Below, piece by piece: positions 1 through 6,264 of a stretch of DNA of 6,264 bases. A program made the position numbers and the translations under genes. Origin of the DNA: Hyphomicrobiaceae bacterium (GTDB lineage Bacteria > Pseudomonadota > Alphaproteobacteria > Rhizobiales > Hyphomicrobiaceae); contig JAFMSC010000265.1 of assembly GCA_017353825.1 (NCBI GenBank), forward strand, positions 1 to 6,264. Reading direction: 5' to 3'. Below the pieces are notes generated by a model. It was not told the origin of the DNA, ran no database searches, and saw nothing but the letters and a program-made list of their open reading frames with translations. Within the stretch, counting starts at the first letter, position 1. Every line of letters starts with the position of its first letter.

Positions 1-1030
1 TGTCGCCGTAGAGGCAGAACTCCCGTACCGCGCCGGACGAGCGGCCGATCATCTCTTCCCTGATGCCGGCATGCGCCACCACCAGCCTGCCGCCGTCGAG
101 CCATAGATGGCTCACGAGGCCATCCAGGAACGATCTCATGCGCGCGCGAAAGTCCTCCGACTCCTTTTCCAGTTGTGCCGCCGACTCCGCGAGGCCGTGG
201 GTGAGCTTGACGTTGCGCCCGTCGAGCCAGCGGATGAGCTTCACGTCGTGATTGCCTGGCACACAGAAGGCGGCGCCGCTAGCGACCATGGCGTGGACAA
301 GCCGCAGGACGTCGGGCGTTCTCGGTCCACGGTCCACGAGGTCGCCGACGAAGACCGCCCGGCGGCCCTGGGGCGGAATGACGGTGCACGCCCGCTCCTC
401 GCCCTCCCAGCAGACCCGATAGCCCAGCTTGACCAGCAGCGCTTCTAGCTCGTCGGCACAGCCGTGCACATCGCCGATGATGTCGAACGGGCCGCTCTCG
501 TGACGCGCGTCGGTCCAAAGGCGGGAGCGCTCGATCTCGACGCCGTCGATCTCCTCGACCGAGCCGAGCTCGTGCACGTAACGGAAGCCTTCTTTGCCGA
601 TGCGGCGGATGTTCCGCCTCAACCTCGCCATGTGATTGCGAACCACATGCGGCCCGTATTGGCGGTCTGGCCGCGCCCTGTTGCGCTCGTAGCAGATGTG
701 CTCGCCGGGGTTGAGCACGATGGCGACGGCCAGCGCATGGTATTTCTTGGCGAGGCGCACGAACTGCGCCCGGTCCTCCTGGCGCACGTTGGTGGCGTCG
801 ATGACGACGAGCTTGCGCCGCTTGAGGCGCGTCTCGGCGATGACGTGCAGGAGTGCGAAGGCATCGGCCGTGGCATCGAGGCTGGTCTCGTCGTCCTCCA
901 CCATGCCGCGGCAGGCGTCGGACGAGATGACCTCGGTCGGCTTGAAATGCCGCCGCGCGAAGGTGGACTTGCCGGAGCCGGACGCGCCGACCAGCGCAAC
1001 GAGACAGAAGTCGGGGATGGTGATTCGCAT
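1..1030 (-). CDS. pnkp: Bacterial polynucleotide kinase-phosphatase Pnkp (RNA end-healing and sealing enzyme), N-terminal two domains, truncated by the left edge
   Basis: The reading frame is open from an ATG at 1030 to the window edge (343 codons), so the gene is partial. Residues 1 to about 170 form a P-loop 5'-OH kinase: GASGSGKS at 15-22 (K21, S22), D38 and R41 in SSDACR, and R116 and R123. Residues about 180 onward form a calcineurin-type metallophosphatase: GDVHGC (D187, H189), GDLVDRGPR (D233, R237), GNHD (N260, H261) and VVAHAGI (H320). These positions fall at or within three residues of the catalytic residues known for Clostridium thermocellum Pnkp, which supports this start. In that family the kinase adds a 5' phosphate, the phosphatase removes 2',3'-cyclic or 3' phosphate, and a C-terminal adenylyltransferase ligase seals the RNA. 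The ligase should lie beyond the edge and is not visible. There is no clear Shine-Dalgarno sequence. The start is 3 bp after the upstream stop, which suggests translational coupling. It is the last visible gene of the hen1 operon. Confidence 0.95.
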   Translation of the reverse strand, partial: MRITIPDFCLVALVGASGSGKSTFARRHFKPTEVISSDACRGMVEDDETSLDATADAFALLHVIAETRLKRRKLVVIDATNVRQEDRAQFVRLAKKYHALAVAIVLNPGEHICYERNRARPDRQYGPHVVRNHMARLRRNIRRIGKEGFRYVHELGSVEEIDGVEIERSRLWTDARHESGPFDIIGDVHGCADELEALLVKLGYRVCWEGEERACTVIPPQGRRAVFVGDLVDRGPRTPDVLRLVHAMVASGAAFCVPGNHDVKLIRWLDGRNVKLTHGLAESAAQLEKESEDFRARMRSFLDGLVSHLWLDGGRLVVAHAGIREEMIGRSSGAVREFCLYGD

Positions 1031-1033
1031 CGA

Positions 1034-1744
1034 TCAGTAGCACTGCCAGTCGAAGGCCCAGGTGTTGGGCCTTGCCTGGCTCCGCGCGACGTATGCGGTG
1101 CCGCTGTCGCCCCACATCCAGTGCGCCTCGTCCTCGGTGTCGATCTGGAAGGCACATTCGAACTCGGCTCGATCCGGCTCGGAGCGCCACCACCAGGGCT
1201 CCGATTGCACGCACGATGGCCAACCGCCAAGCTTGCTTGCGTGGTGGCCCACCACCCAATCCTGCTCGTAGGTGCTCTCTCTCAGGTCACAAGGCATGTC
1301 GTTGGGCAGCATGTCATGCGCCGGGTAGTCATTCGAAACCGTCGACCAGCGAATGGAAGCCGGCCTGGGCGATGTACCGTGATCGGGCGCAGGCAGAGCC
1401 ACGAGACCGTCGACGGCGGTATAGGCCCGCAGGCCCCAAGTTGCTGCATCACCACTGCCTGGGTCGACGAGGTAAGGAAAGTCTCCTTCCCAGTAATTCC
1501 CAGCGATGAACAGCGCGAGGAACGTGAGATCGGCGAGGATCGGTGGGCGGTACCCTGCTTCGCGCAGGTCGAGCTGGCACAGAGGCCACAGGGGCTTGTC
1601 GCGCCAGGTGGGCCAGCTCTCCCCAGGCGCAGCAACGCCCACACGTCCGAAGCACGAGCTCGCCGCCGCGGACGGAGGCCGTGCCGCCAATTCCATGACA
1701 GACGCCGTGCGTGCGAGGCGGTCTTTCCACTCATTCCAGGCCAT
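1034..1744 (-). CDS. DUF1963 / YwqG-family protein encoded between hen1 and pnkp
   Basis: A 236-residue protein of unknown biochemical function. Family recognition rests on several blocks: SCFGRVG at 30-36, followed by an APGESWPTW segment; PLWPLCQLDL at 51-60; a hydrophobic strand ILADLTFLALFIAG at 69-82; SKLGGWPSCVQ at 170-180; and FQIDTEDEAHWMWGDSGTAY at 199-218. The S/HKLGGxP and QIDxDxxxxWMWGDxG patterns are typical of DUF1963 proteins as I recall them. No signal peptide or membrane segment is evident, so it is probably cytoplasmic. I chose the ATG at 1744 because a strong GGAGGG lies six bases upstream; the same frame stays open further upstream inside hen1 but has no comparable site. 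The start overlaps the hen1 3' end by 14 bp and the stop is 3 bp before pnkp, so the three genes should share one transcript. A role in RNA repair or toxin defence is inferred from position only. The alternative is an unrelated hitchhiker. Confidence 0.82.
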   Translation of the reverse strand: MAWNEWKDRLARTASVMELAARPPSAAASSCFGRVGVAAPGESWPTWRDKPLWPLCQLDLREAGYRPPILADLTFLALFIAGNYWEGDFPYLVDPGSGDAATWGLRAYTAVDGLVALPAPDHGTSPRPASIRWSTVSNDYPAHDMLPNDMPCDLRESTYEQDWVVGHHASKLGGWPSCVQSEPWWWRSEPDRAEFECAFQIDTEDEAHWMWGDSGTAYVARSQARPNTWAFDWQCY

Positions 1745-3182
1745 CGCCTGCCCTCCGTTCAAAGACCGCCATCTGGCTCGGGTGGCCGACCGCGGCATCT
1801 TCCTCGCCGATGCCTGACAGGGCCACGTCATAGCCGTGTCGCGCGGCGGCCGCCTCCGCCCACGCCTGGAACTCCGCCCTCGTCCACTCGAAGCGGTGGT
1901 CGGCGTGGCGCAGCTGGCCCGACTTCATGCCCTCAAACCTGGCGTTGTACTCGCGGTTGGGCGTGGTCACGACCGCCAGGCCGGGCCGCGCGAATTCGAA
2001 CACCACACGCTCGACCGACCCCAGGCGGTCGGGATCGACATGCTCGATCACCTCGACCAGGACCGCCGCATCGTATCCTTCGATGCGCCTGTCGCGGTAG
2101 GTCAGCGCCCCCTGCACCACCCTGATGCGGGCACGCTGGCGGTCGCTCAGGGTGTCGAGGCGCAACCGGCGCGCCGCGATCTCCAGATCCTGGAGGTTCA
2201 CATCGACGCCGAGGATCTCCGTGAACTGCTTCTCAGCCATCAACCGCTTCAGGAGCTTGCCGCTGCCGCAGCCGAGGTCCACCACCCGGCGGGCACCGGA
2301 CGCCTTCAGGACCTCCGCCACACGGTCGAGCCGCTGGTCGTGCAGCCGCAGCGGTTTCTCCAGCCTCTCTTCCGCCGCGTTCCTGGCGGGCTCGACCACG
2401 CCGTCGGCGTCGGGCGTACTCTCCCCTTCGATCTCGTTCCCCGCGACGTCCGGCTCCATCTCCGCGAGCCGGGCGATCGCCTGCCTCGCCAGCGCCGAGC
2501 TACGCCTCAGGTACCGGCGCGCGATGAGGTCGCGCTCCGGATGCGCCGGCAGCCAGCTGCCACCCTTGGCCAGCAGCTTTTCGATCTCCTCGGCATCGAT
2601 GTAGTAGTGCTTCTTCAGGTCCAGGACGGGGATCAGCACGTAGAGGTGGTTGAGGAGGTCGGCCAGCCGGCACGTTGCCTCCAGCCGCAGCGTCATGTAC
2701 GGGCTCGGCCCCCAGTCGGGCATCGCCTCGTCGAGGGGTAGGGCTTCGACCGTGATCCGGTAGCCCAGCGGCGCGAACAGGCGCTCCACGAGTTGGGCTC
2801 CTCCCCGCACTGGCAGCGGCGTCACCAGGGCCGACAGGGGAATTGCCTGCCGCACCAGCTCGGGGCGTGCATCGCACCGGCCGCCCAACGCCGTACGCAG
2901 CGTCTTGGCGATGGCCACCGAGAGGAACGACGAGGCCGCGTAGGGCCGATCGTTGACATACTGATCGATGAGCCCGCCCTCCTTGCCGCTGCCGCGCACC
3001 AGGCCAACGGGATCGATGTCGAGCAGCAGCGCGAACGTGCACTGCTCGTCGGACGCCTCGGAATAGAACATGTGTGCCCGGCCGAAGGCCAACTCCAGCT
3101 CGTGGCTGCGGGCCGGGTGCTTGTGCAGGAGGTAGCCGAGATCGGTCGCCGGCCTCAATGTGGTGGTGATCGAAAGCAGCAT
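1731..3182 (-). CDS. hen1: Hen1, RNA 3'-terminal ribose 2'-O-methyltransferase of the Pnkp/Hen1 RNA-repair complex
   Basis: A 483-residue protein. The N-terminal part (about 1-235) begins MLLSITTTLRPATDLGYLLH, the usual opening of bacterial Hen1. In studied members this half contacts Pnkp and activates its ligase. A charged, low-complexity linker (about 240-275) leads to the methyltransferase domain. That domain has a SAM-binding VDLGCGSG at 301-308, the metal-binding E-x-x-E-H motif (E377, E380, H381), TTPNREYN near 406-413, and RHADHRFEWTR, where H429 is the probable fourth metal ligand by spacing. The enzyme methylates the 2'-OH at the 3' end of the 5' fragment of a cut tRNA before sealing, which protects the repaired site from the same ribonuclease. 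An in-frame TTG at 3212 would add ten residues; I prefer the ATG at 3182 because it gives the family's standard N-terminus, although its Shine-Dalgarno candidate (AGGGGA) is rather far upstream. It is the first gene of the operon with DUF1963 and pnkp. Confidence 0.96.
   Translation of the reverse strand: MLLSITTTLRPATDLGYLLHKHPARSHELELAFGRAHMFYSEASDEQCTFALLLDIDPVGLVRGSGKEGGLIDQYVNDRPYAASSFLSVAIAKTLRTALGGRCDARPELVRQAIPLSALVTPLPVRGGAQLVERLFAPLGYRITVEALPLDEAMPDWGPSPYMTLRLEATCRLADLLNHLYVLIPVLDLKKHYYIDAEEIEKLLAKGGSWLPAHPERDLIARRYLRRSSALARQAIARLAEMEPDVAGNEIEGESTPDADGVVEPARNAAEERLEKPLRLHDQRLDRVAEVLKASGARRVVDLGCGSGKLLKRLMAEKQFTEILGVDVNLQDLEIAARRLRLDTLSDRQRARIRVVQGALTYRDRRIEGYDAAVLVEVIEHVDPDRLGSVERVVFEFARPGLAVVTTPNREYNARFEGMKSGQLRHADHRFEWTRAEFQAWAEAAAARHGYDVALSGIGEEDAAVGHPSQMAVFERRAGDGLE
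1751..1756 (-). promoter_or_regulatory. Ribosome binding site GGAGGG for the DUF1963 gene
   Basis: On the minus strand GGAGGG is followed by six bases (CAGGCG) and then the ATG at 1744. It lies inside the last codons of hen1. It decides the start of the DUF1963 gene and shows that this gene has its own strong initiation signal as well as the overlap with hen1. Confidence 0.75.
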
Positions 3183-3990
3183 CGAAGCGCAGGGTCCCCT
3201 TACGAGAAACAAATAGGACGCGCATCTCGCTACACTATTTGCGACCTATTGTGCATCTCTCAAATCTTGGCACCGAAGTCCCGCGTGAAGCGCCAGGGAT
3301 GATGTTGCGTGAGGTCCGTCCCAAGACCAAGCATGTCTCAGCAAATCGCATCTTCTTGTTCGGGCCGGGATCGATCTCCTCGTCCCGGCCGCACGGCTTT
3401 CTGCGGGCCGGCGCGCAAGGCCGAGCCAAGGCCGGCCGTCGCGCCACTCCCCGGCAGCATCTCGACGCGTAGGCCGCGCCCTGACCGGCCGAGCACCGTG
3501 CCACCGGCCGATCCGAGCGACATGTGTCTGGACGCAACGGTTGTCGCGGCCGCCAAGCCCCAATCTTGGCGCGGAAGGAGCACTGCCGAGATCACTCACG
3601 GGTCATCATTCGCCGGTCCCGCACCGGCCCTCGGGCCAGGGAATGTTACGCTGTTCTCGGACGTGCCGCCCTACCGCTGGGAACATGGAACTTGTAGGAC
3701 CCTTGCATTGCGAGCGGCCACGCCGATCATCGGCATGCGCATGAGGGCCACAGGGCTCCTCCGCAGCCCGCACGGGACGACTGACGACTTTCCCGCGCGA
3801 GAAATCGCGACGCAGAGGTTCCCCGCCGGGCAGACGGCGCTGCTCGTGCCTGTCGTGGCGCCAAGGACGATGTGGCCAAGGCGTTCTAGGGACACTTGGG
3901 TTTCATGGCACGGCACAAGGCGATCATGCACCATCTGGCCCAAGGACAATGTCTACCGCAAACGGCTTGATCCTCGGCGACCCGCGTTCT
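3183..3990. other. About 800 bp without a supported gene, upstream of hen1 and downstream of the MEDS sensor gene
   Basis: Several open frames cross this stretch on both strands, but none gives a protein I recognise and none has a convincing ribosome binding site. The best minus-strand candidate (3671-3949, TTG start, 92 codons) has a fairly coding-like excess of G/C at third positions. However, it has very few acidic residues and no known motif, so I do not call it. Another minus-strand frame (3338-3595) also shows nothing recognisable. The hen1 promoter must lie near the left end if the operon has its own. I see TTGAGA-like and AT-richer sequence around 3225-3270 on the minus strand but no -35/-10 pair good enough to annotate. 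No clear hairpin followed by a T-run was found after the MEDS gene stop at 3991. The stretch may be decayed coding sequence plus regulatory DNA. Confidence 0.5.
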
Positions 3991-5013
3991 TCAGAGCCTC
4001 AACTCGAACGTGCACTGCATCCCGTTGGCATCGAAGCTACGCACGTAATTCTCGACCGCGCCGGCAATCGTGCGGGTCCCATAGCCCACCCGCTCGGGAA
4101 TGGTCATTTGGGACATCCCGTGCTCCGTCCATACTATACGGAGCCGCCGGGAGCCGTTGACGGCGAGATGCCACTTCACAGCGAGCGTGCCGCCAGGCAC
4201 CGCCAGCGCCCCGAACTTTAGTGCATTGCTGGCAAGCTCATGCAGGGCCCGCCTTAGCTTGGCCGCCGGCAACGGAAGAAGGGTAATGCGCCCCCCTCCC
4301 AACGTTAGGCGCCCGGGGTAGGCCAGCATGTAGACGCCTAGCAACTCTTCCACGATCTGGAGAAGCTCCGCCTCTCGGCTTGCCCGCAGCAAGAGAGGTG
4401 CGTGCGCTACACGCGTGGTGAGCTGGTTGCGATGCCACACCTCAACCGGCATCCACCGCCCGCGACGGTTTGAAAGGCCGAACCCATGGCATTGCATGGC
4501 GTCCAGCACGGCCTTGCCCGAAAACTTGGTCAGGCAGTAGTTGCAAAGCGCTACGATGGGCTGGTCCTCGAAGGCCTGGTTGGCGAGCCGTTCAAAATTC
4601 AGAAACGCGTCCAGGCTCTGTTCGTAAAGCGACGACAGATTGCCGCCGCTTCGGACCCCGCGGTACCCCTTCGCCAGCGCCTGGTCCTTCCAGCACAGCA
4701 TGCCCTTGACTGCTTCCGCAGCGCTCCATGTTCCCCACGTCCGGTACCATTCGTCGTGACTGATGATTTGCATCTGGCCGGCCGCAACGCGCTGGTCGAA
4801 GTCGGGCACGGCCATGCGCATCGCGCTTCTCGCCCTCTCGGCCCCCCACGGATCGCCGGCAATCCACAGACACGACTCGTGGGATTCCAGTCCGGCCTTG
4901 TAGTAGGGGATGAGCACCTCGCCGAGCTCGTCGGCCGTGCCGTAGAAATGGCACACGTGGTCGCCAGCCCGGAGCCAATCAAGATCGGCGGGGCGGCGAT
5001 GGGAGCTGCGCAT
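3991..5013 (-). CDS. MEDS-domain sensor protein with HWE-family histidine-kinase ATPase domain, lacking a recognisable H-box
   Basis: A 340-residue cytoplasmic protein with no signal peptide or membrane segment. Residues about 12-190 match the MEDS (DcmR-type) sensory domain: GDHVCHFYGTADEL at 17-30, IPYYKAGLESHESCLWIAGDP at 35-55 with its last residues, an ISHDEWY segment at 84-90, and the conserved LCNYCL near 156-161. Residues about 250-340 form an ATP-binding domain of the HWE kinase type: the N-box HELASNALKFGAL at 258-270 carries the family's His (H258), W295-x-E297 is the WxE motif, and GYGTRTIAGAVENY at 310-323 is the glycine-rich lid. Classic HWE kinases have an H-box (HRxKN) before the ATPase. 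Here residues 190-250 contain no such motif, so autophosphorylation on a normal site is doubtful. A GGAGAG just upstream supports the ATG at 5013. The gene is divergent from the GntR gene. It may signal through a partner, or act like an RsbW-type ATPase. Ligand and target are unknown. Confidence 0.85.
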   Translation of the reverse strand: MRSSHRRPADLDWLRAGDHVCHFYGTADELGEVLIPYYKAGLESHESCLWIAGDPWGAERARSAMRMAVPDFDQRVAAGQMQIISHDEWYRTWGTWSAAEAVKGMLCWKDQALAKGYRGVRSGGNLSSLYEQSLDAFLNFERLANQAFEDQPIVALCNYCLTKFSGKAVLDAMQCHGFGLSNRRGRWMPVEVWHRNQLTTRVAHAPLLLRASREAELLQIVEELLGVYMLAYPGRLTLGGGRITLLPLPAAKLRRALHELASNALKFGALAVPGGTLAVKWHLAVNGSRRLRIVWTEHGMSQMTIPERVGYGTRTIAGAVENYVRSFDANGMQCTFELRL

Positions 5014-5252
5014 GCTTCTCTCCAGGTCCGGCCATCAGTCCTCAGCCGTTCCACACCGGTCCAACAATCCACGCTCGTCAATTAGCCTTTGGTGACGGTC
5101 AGCGTGTTCGCAAAAGTCCGCCCGCAAATACACCCGGCGGCAGATCCCTACATTTGCCTCTTTTAGGCCCTTTGTGCGCAGTATGATATTGGTTGTAGAC
5201 TAGCCATTGTTGTTGCGGCCCGCCCGACCCGTCGGATCGGAGGACAAGCACC
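5014..5252. promoter_or_regulatory. Divergent intergenic region between the MEDS sensor and GntR genes, with candidate promoter elements
   Basis: These 239 bp must hold the promoters of both divergent genes. For the rightward gntR gene there is a TATGAT at 5182-5187 (one mismatch to the -10 consensus) but only a poor T-rich -35 about 15-17 bp upstream. For the leftward sensor gene there is a TTGACG at 5076-5081 on the minus strand, a good -35, but no matching -10. A GTTGTAGAC with partial GT...AC symmetry lies just after the TATGAT, where an autoregulatory GntR operator would be expected; the symmetry is too weak to claim. All elements are read by eye. Confidence 0.3.
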
Positions 5253-5972
5253 GTGTTGACGAGGCGGCTTTCCAGGCGTGCTCTCTACCAGCAAGTGCGT
5301 GATGTTCTGGCCAGCCGTATTGCGGCCGGTGAATGGAGGCCGGGCGTCGCTCTGCCCAGCGAGGCCGACTTGGCGCGAGAGCTTGGCGTGAGTTCCGGTA
5401 CCACGCGCAAGGCTCTCAAGCTGCTCGAAGCGGAACGCCTGCTTACCCGCCGCCAGGGACACGGGACGTTTGTCACTGACCCGGCGTCCGATGAGCACGC
5501 TCTGCGATACACCAATATCTGTACCGGCGACGGCGAGCGGATCGCCAGCGAGGTCGAGGTGCTGGAGGTGTCCAAGGGGCTCGCCAGCGAGGCCCAGCGC
5601 AACCGGTTGGGACTGCGCCCCGATGGCGAGACATGCTGCATTCGGCGCGTCCACCGGTGCGATGGCGAGCCATTCATCGTCGAAGAGATCGCCATGCCGT
5701 CGGTTCTATTCCCCGGGCTCGTCGAGCGCGGGGACTTGTCCCGCTCGATTGCCTCATTGGCGCGCGAGTTCGGCATTCTGCTGGGCAGGGCAGAAGAGCG
5801 ACTGTCCGTGGGCGCCGCCACGGAGTTTGGCGCCAAGCTGCTGCGCCTCCCCGTCGGCGCGCCGATACTGATGCTGGATCGCCTCATCCACTCGGTGGAC
5901 GGCACACCGGTTGAATGGTGTCTCCGCCAGGCGCATCTCGACGACAAGTATTACGACGCCAAGCTTGACTGA
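5253..5972 (+). CDS. GntR-family transcriptional regulator, HutC subfamily (wHTH plus UTRA ligand domain)
   Basis: A 239-residue regulator with a GTG start at 5253, nine bases after GGAGG (5239-5243). Residues about 9-76 form the winged helix-turn-helix: ALYQQVRDVLASRI, then LPSEADLARELGVSSGTTRKAL for recognition (35-55, key P35, S36, R42, S48, R52), and the wing LLTRRQGHGTFV at 63-74. Residues about 93-233 form a UTRA effector domain with GEPFIVEEIAMP at 138-149, FGILLGRAEERLSV at 173-186, LLRLPVGAPILMLDRL at 196-211 and GTPVEWCLRQAHLDD near 217-231. HutC-type members bind small metabolites such as sugars, amino acids or urocanate and usually repress a nearby catabolic or transport operon, often together with their own gene. 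No such operon lies inside the window, so the effector and targets cannot be named. It is divergent from the MEDS sensor gene. It converges on a short broken gene to its right. Confidence 0.93.
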   Translation: MLTRRLSRRALYQQVRDVLASRIAAGEWRPGVALPSEADLARELGVSSGTTRKALKLLEAERLLTRRQGHGTFVTDPASDEHALRYTNICTGDGERIASEVEVLEVSKGLASEAQRNRLGLRPDGETCCIRRVHRCDGEPFIVEEIAMPSVLFPGLVERGDLSRSIASLAREFGILLGRAEERLSVGAATEFGAKLLRLPVGAPILMLDRLIHSVDGTPVEWCLRQAHLDDKYYDAKLD

Positions 5973-5996
5973 TAGGGGCCATGGCAGACCCCAAGT

Positions 5997-6240
5997 TCAC
6001 GCGGCCCTGCCGATACGACGCGTGCGCATGATGCGCTCGCGCTCCTGTGGCGAGGTCATCGCCTCCCACAGGTCAGTGCGCCTCCCTACGTTCGGCCAGA
6101 GCTCGGGCTGTTGCGTCGGCTCGGTTTGGCGCTTGTTGCGACCGCCAAAAGGTCAACGTTGCAGGGTCCTGTACGGGGCCCAGCAGGATCGGCTTGATGT
6201 CGCCGCCGCGACACCGAATTGGAGAACGCGGATCAGCCAC
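5997..6240 (-). pseudogene. Short gene of unknown function, apparently split by a one-base frameshift
   Basis: Two overlapping minus-strand frames together look like one gene. The first begins at a GTG (6240), just after an in-frame TGA, and reads MADPRSPIRCRGGDIKPILL and onward to a stop at 6073 (55 codons). The second, open from 6152 to a TGA at 5997, contains ELWPNVGRRTDLWEAM and ends with RERIMRTRRIGRAA. It has no good start codon of its own in its upstream half. Third-position G/C is high in the first frame up to about 6150 and then in the second frame, which places the switch at the AAAA run at 6147-6150 (TTTT on the coding strand). Removing one T would give a continuous protein of about 80 residues, basic at its C-terminus. 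I do not recognise the family. It may be a real pseudogene, a sequencing error at the homopolymer, or two genuine overlapping short frames. The GTG start is uncertain because its AGAAGG lies only two bases upstream. Confidence 0.4.
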
Positions 6241-6264
6241 GGCCTTCTGTCACGTACTGAAGGG

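Noticed and set aside
279..1259. Minus-strand open frame of 326 codons over the pnkp region
   Set aside because: It is out of frame with the pnkp kinase and phosphatase motifs and its product is arginine-rich and featureless, so it is a shadow frame.
464..2125. Long plus-strand open frame of 553 codons
   Set aside because: It lies antisense to pnkp, the DUF1963 gene and hen1, whose motifs are unambiguous. Long antisense frames are common in high-GC coding DNA, and its translation shows no recognisable domain.
3723..3733. CCGATCATCGG dyad in the gene-free stretch, considered as an operator
   Set aside because: It is a single short copy far from any start codon, with no promoter beside it.
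3309..4160. Plus-strand open frame of 283 codons in the gap and into the sensor gene
   Set aside because: It overlaps the 3' end of the well-supported sensor gene in antisense, is rich in Pro, Arg and Ser with no motif, and has no ribosome site.
5020..5052. GGAAC on the minus strand (5048-5052) upstream of the sensor gene, considered as an EcfG general-stress promoter -35
   Set aside because: No CGTT-like -10 follows at the expected 16-18 bp, and the position would run into the ribosome binding site.
5975..5992. GGGG...CCCC hairpin just after the gntR stop, considered as a terminator
   Set aside because: The stem is only four base pairs and no T-tract follows, so it is not a credible intrinsic terminator.
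6024..6036. 13-bp palindrome GCGCATGATGCGC
   Set aside because: It lies within the C-terminal coding part of the short minus-strand gene and has no T-run or repeat copies; a chance palindrome in GC-rich DNA is enough to explain it.

Overview
The window is GC-rich (mostly G or C at third codon positions) and densely coded. It looks like a chromosomal piece from a high-GC proteobacterium. An HWE-type ATPase domain joined to a MEDS sensory domain makes an alphaproteobacterium the best guess, but this is inferred from gene content only. I found no rRNA, tRNA, CRISPR array or insertion sequence.

Left part (1-3182, all minus strand): a compact RNA-repair operon, transcribed right to left. It starts with hen1 (RNA 3'-terminal 2'-O-methyltransferase, 1731-3182). 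A DUF1963/YwqG-family gene follows (1034-1744) and overlaps the end of hen1 by 14 bp. Last comes pnkp (polynucleotide kinase-phosphatase, 1-1030), which starts 3 bp after the DUF1963 stop and runs off the left edge, so its ligase domain lies outside the window. Hen1 and Pnkp are the two partners of the bacterial tRNA-repair complex: Pnkp heals the broken ends, Hen1 methylates the 3' end so that the sealed RNA resists being cut again, and the ligase module of Pnkp seals the break. The third, uncharacterised gene wedged between them is the most interesting point of the window.

Middle (3183-3990): about 800 bp with no gene that I can defend. It presumably carries the operon's promoter and may hold decayed coding sequence.

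Right part: a minus-strand sensor protein (3991-5013) with a MEDS domain fused to an HWE-family ATPase domain that has no recognisable phosphoacceptor H-box. It is divergent from a plus-strand GntR/HutC-family regulator with a UTRA ligand domain (5253-5972), across a 239-bp intergenic region. At the right edge a short minus-strand gene of unknown function (5997-6240) appears to be split by a one-base frameshift at a run of four A's; it converges on the GntR gene. Nothing in the sequence shows that the sensor or the GntR protein controls the repair operon.
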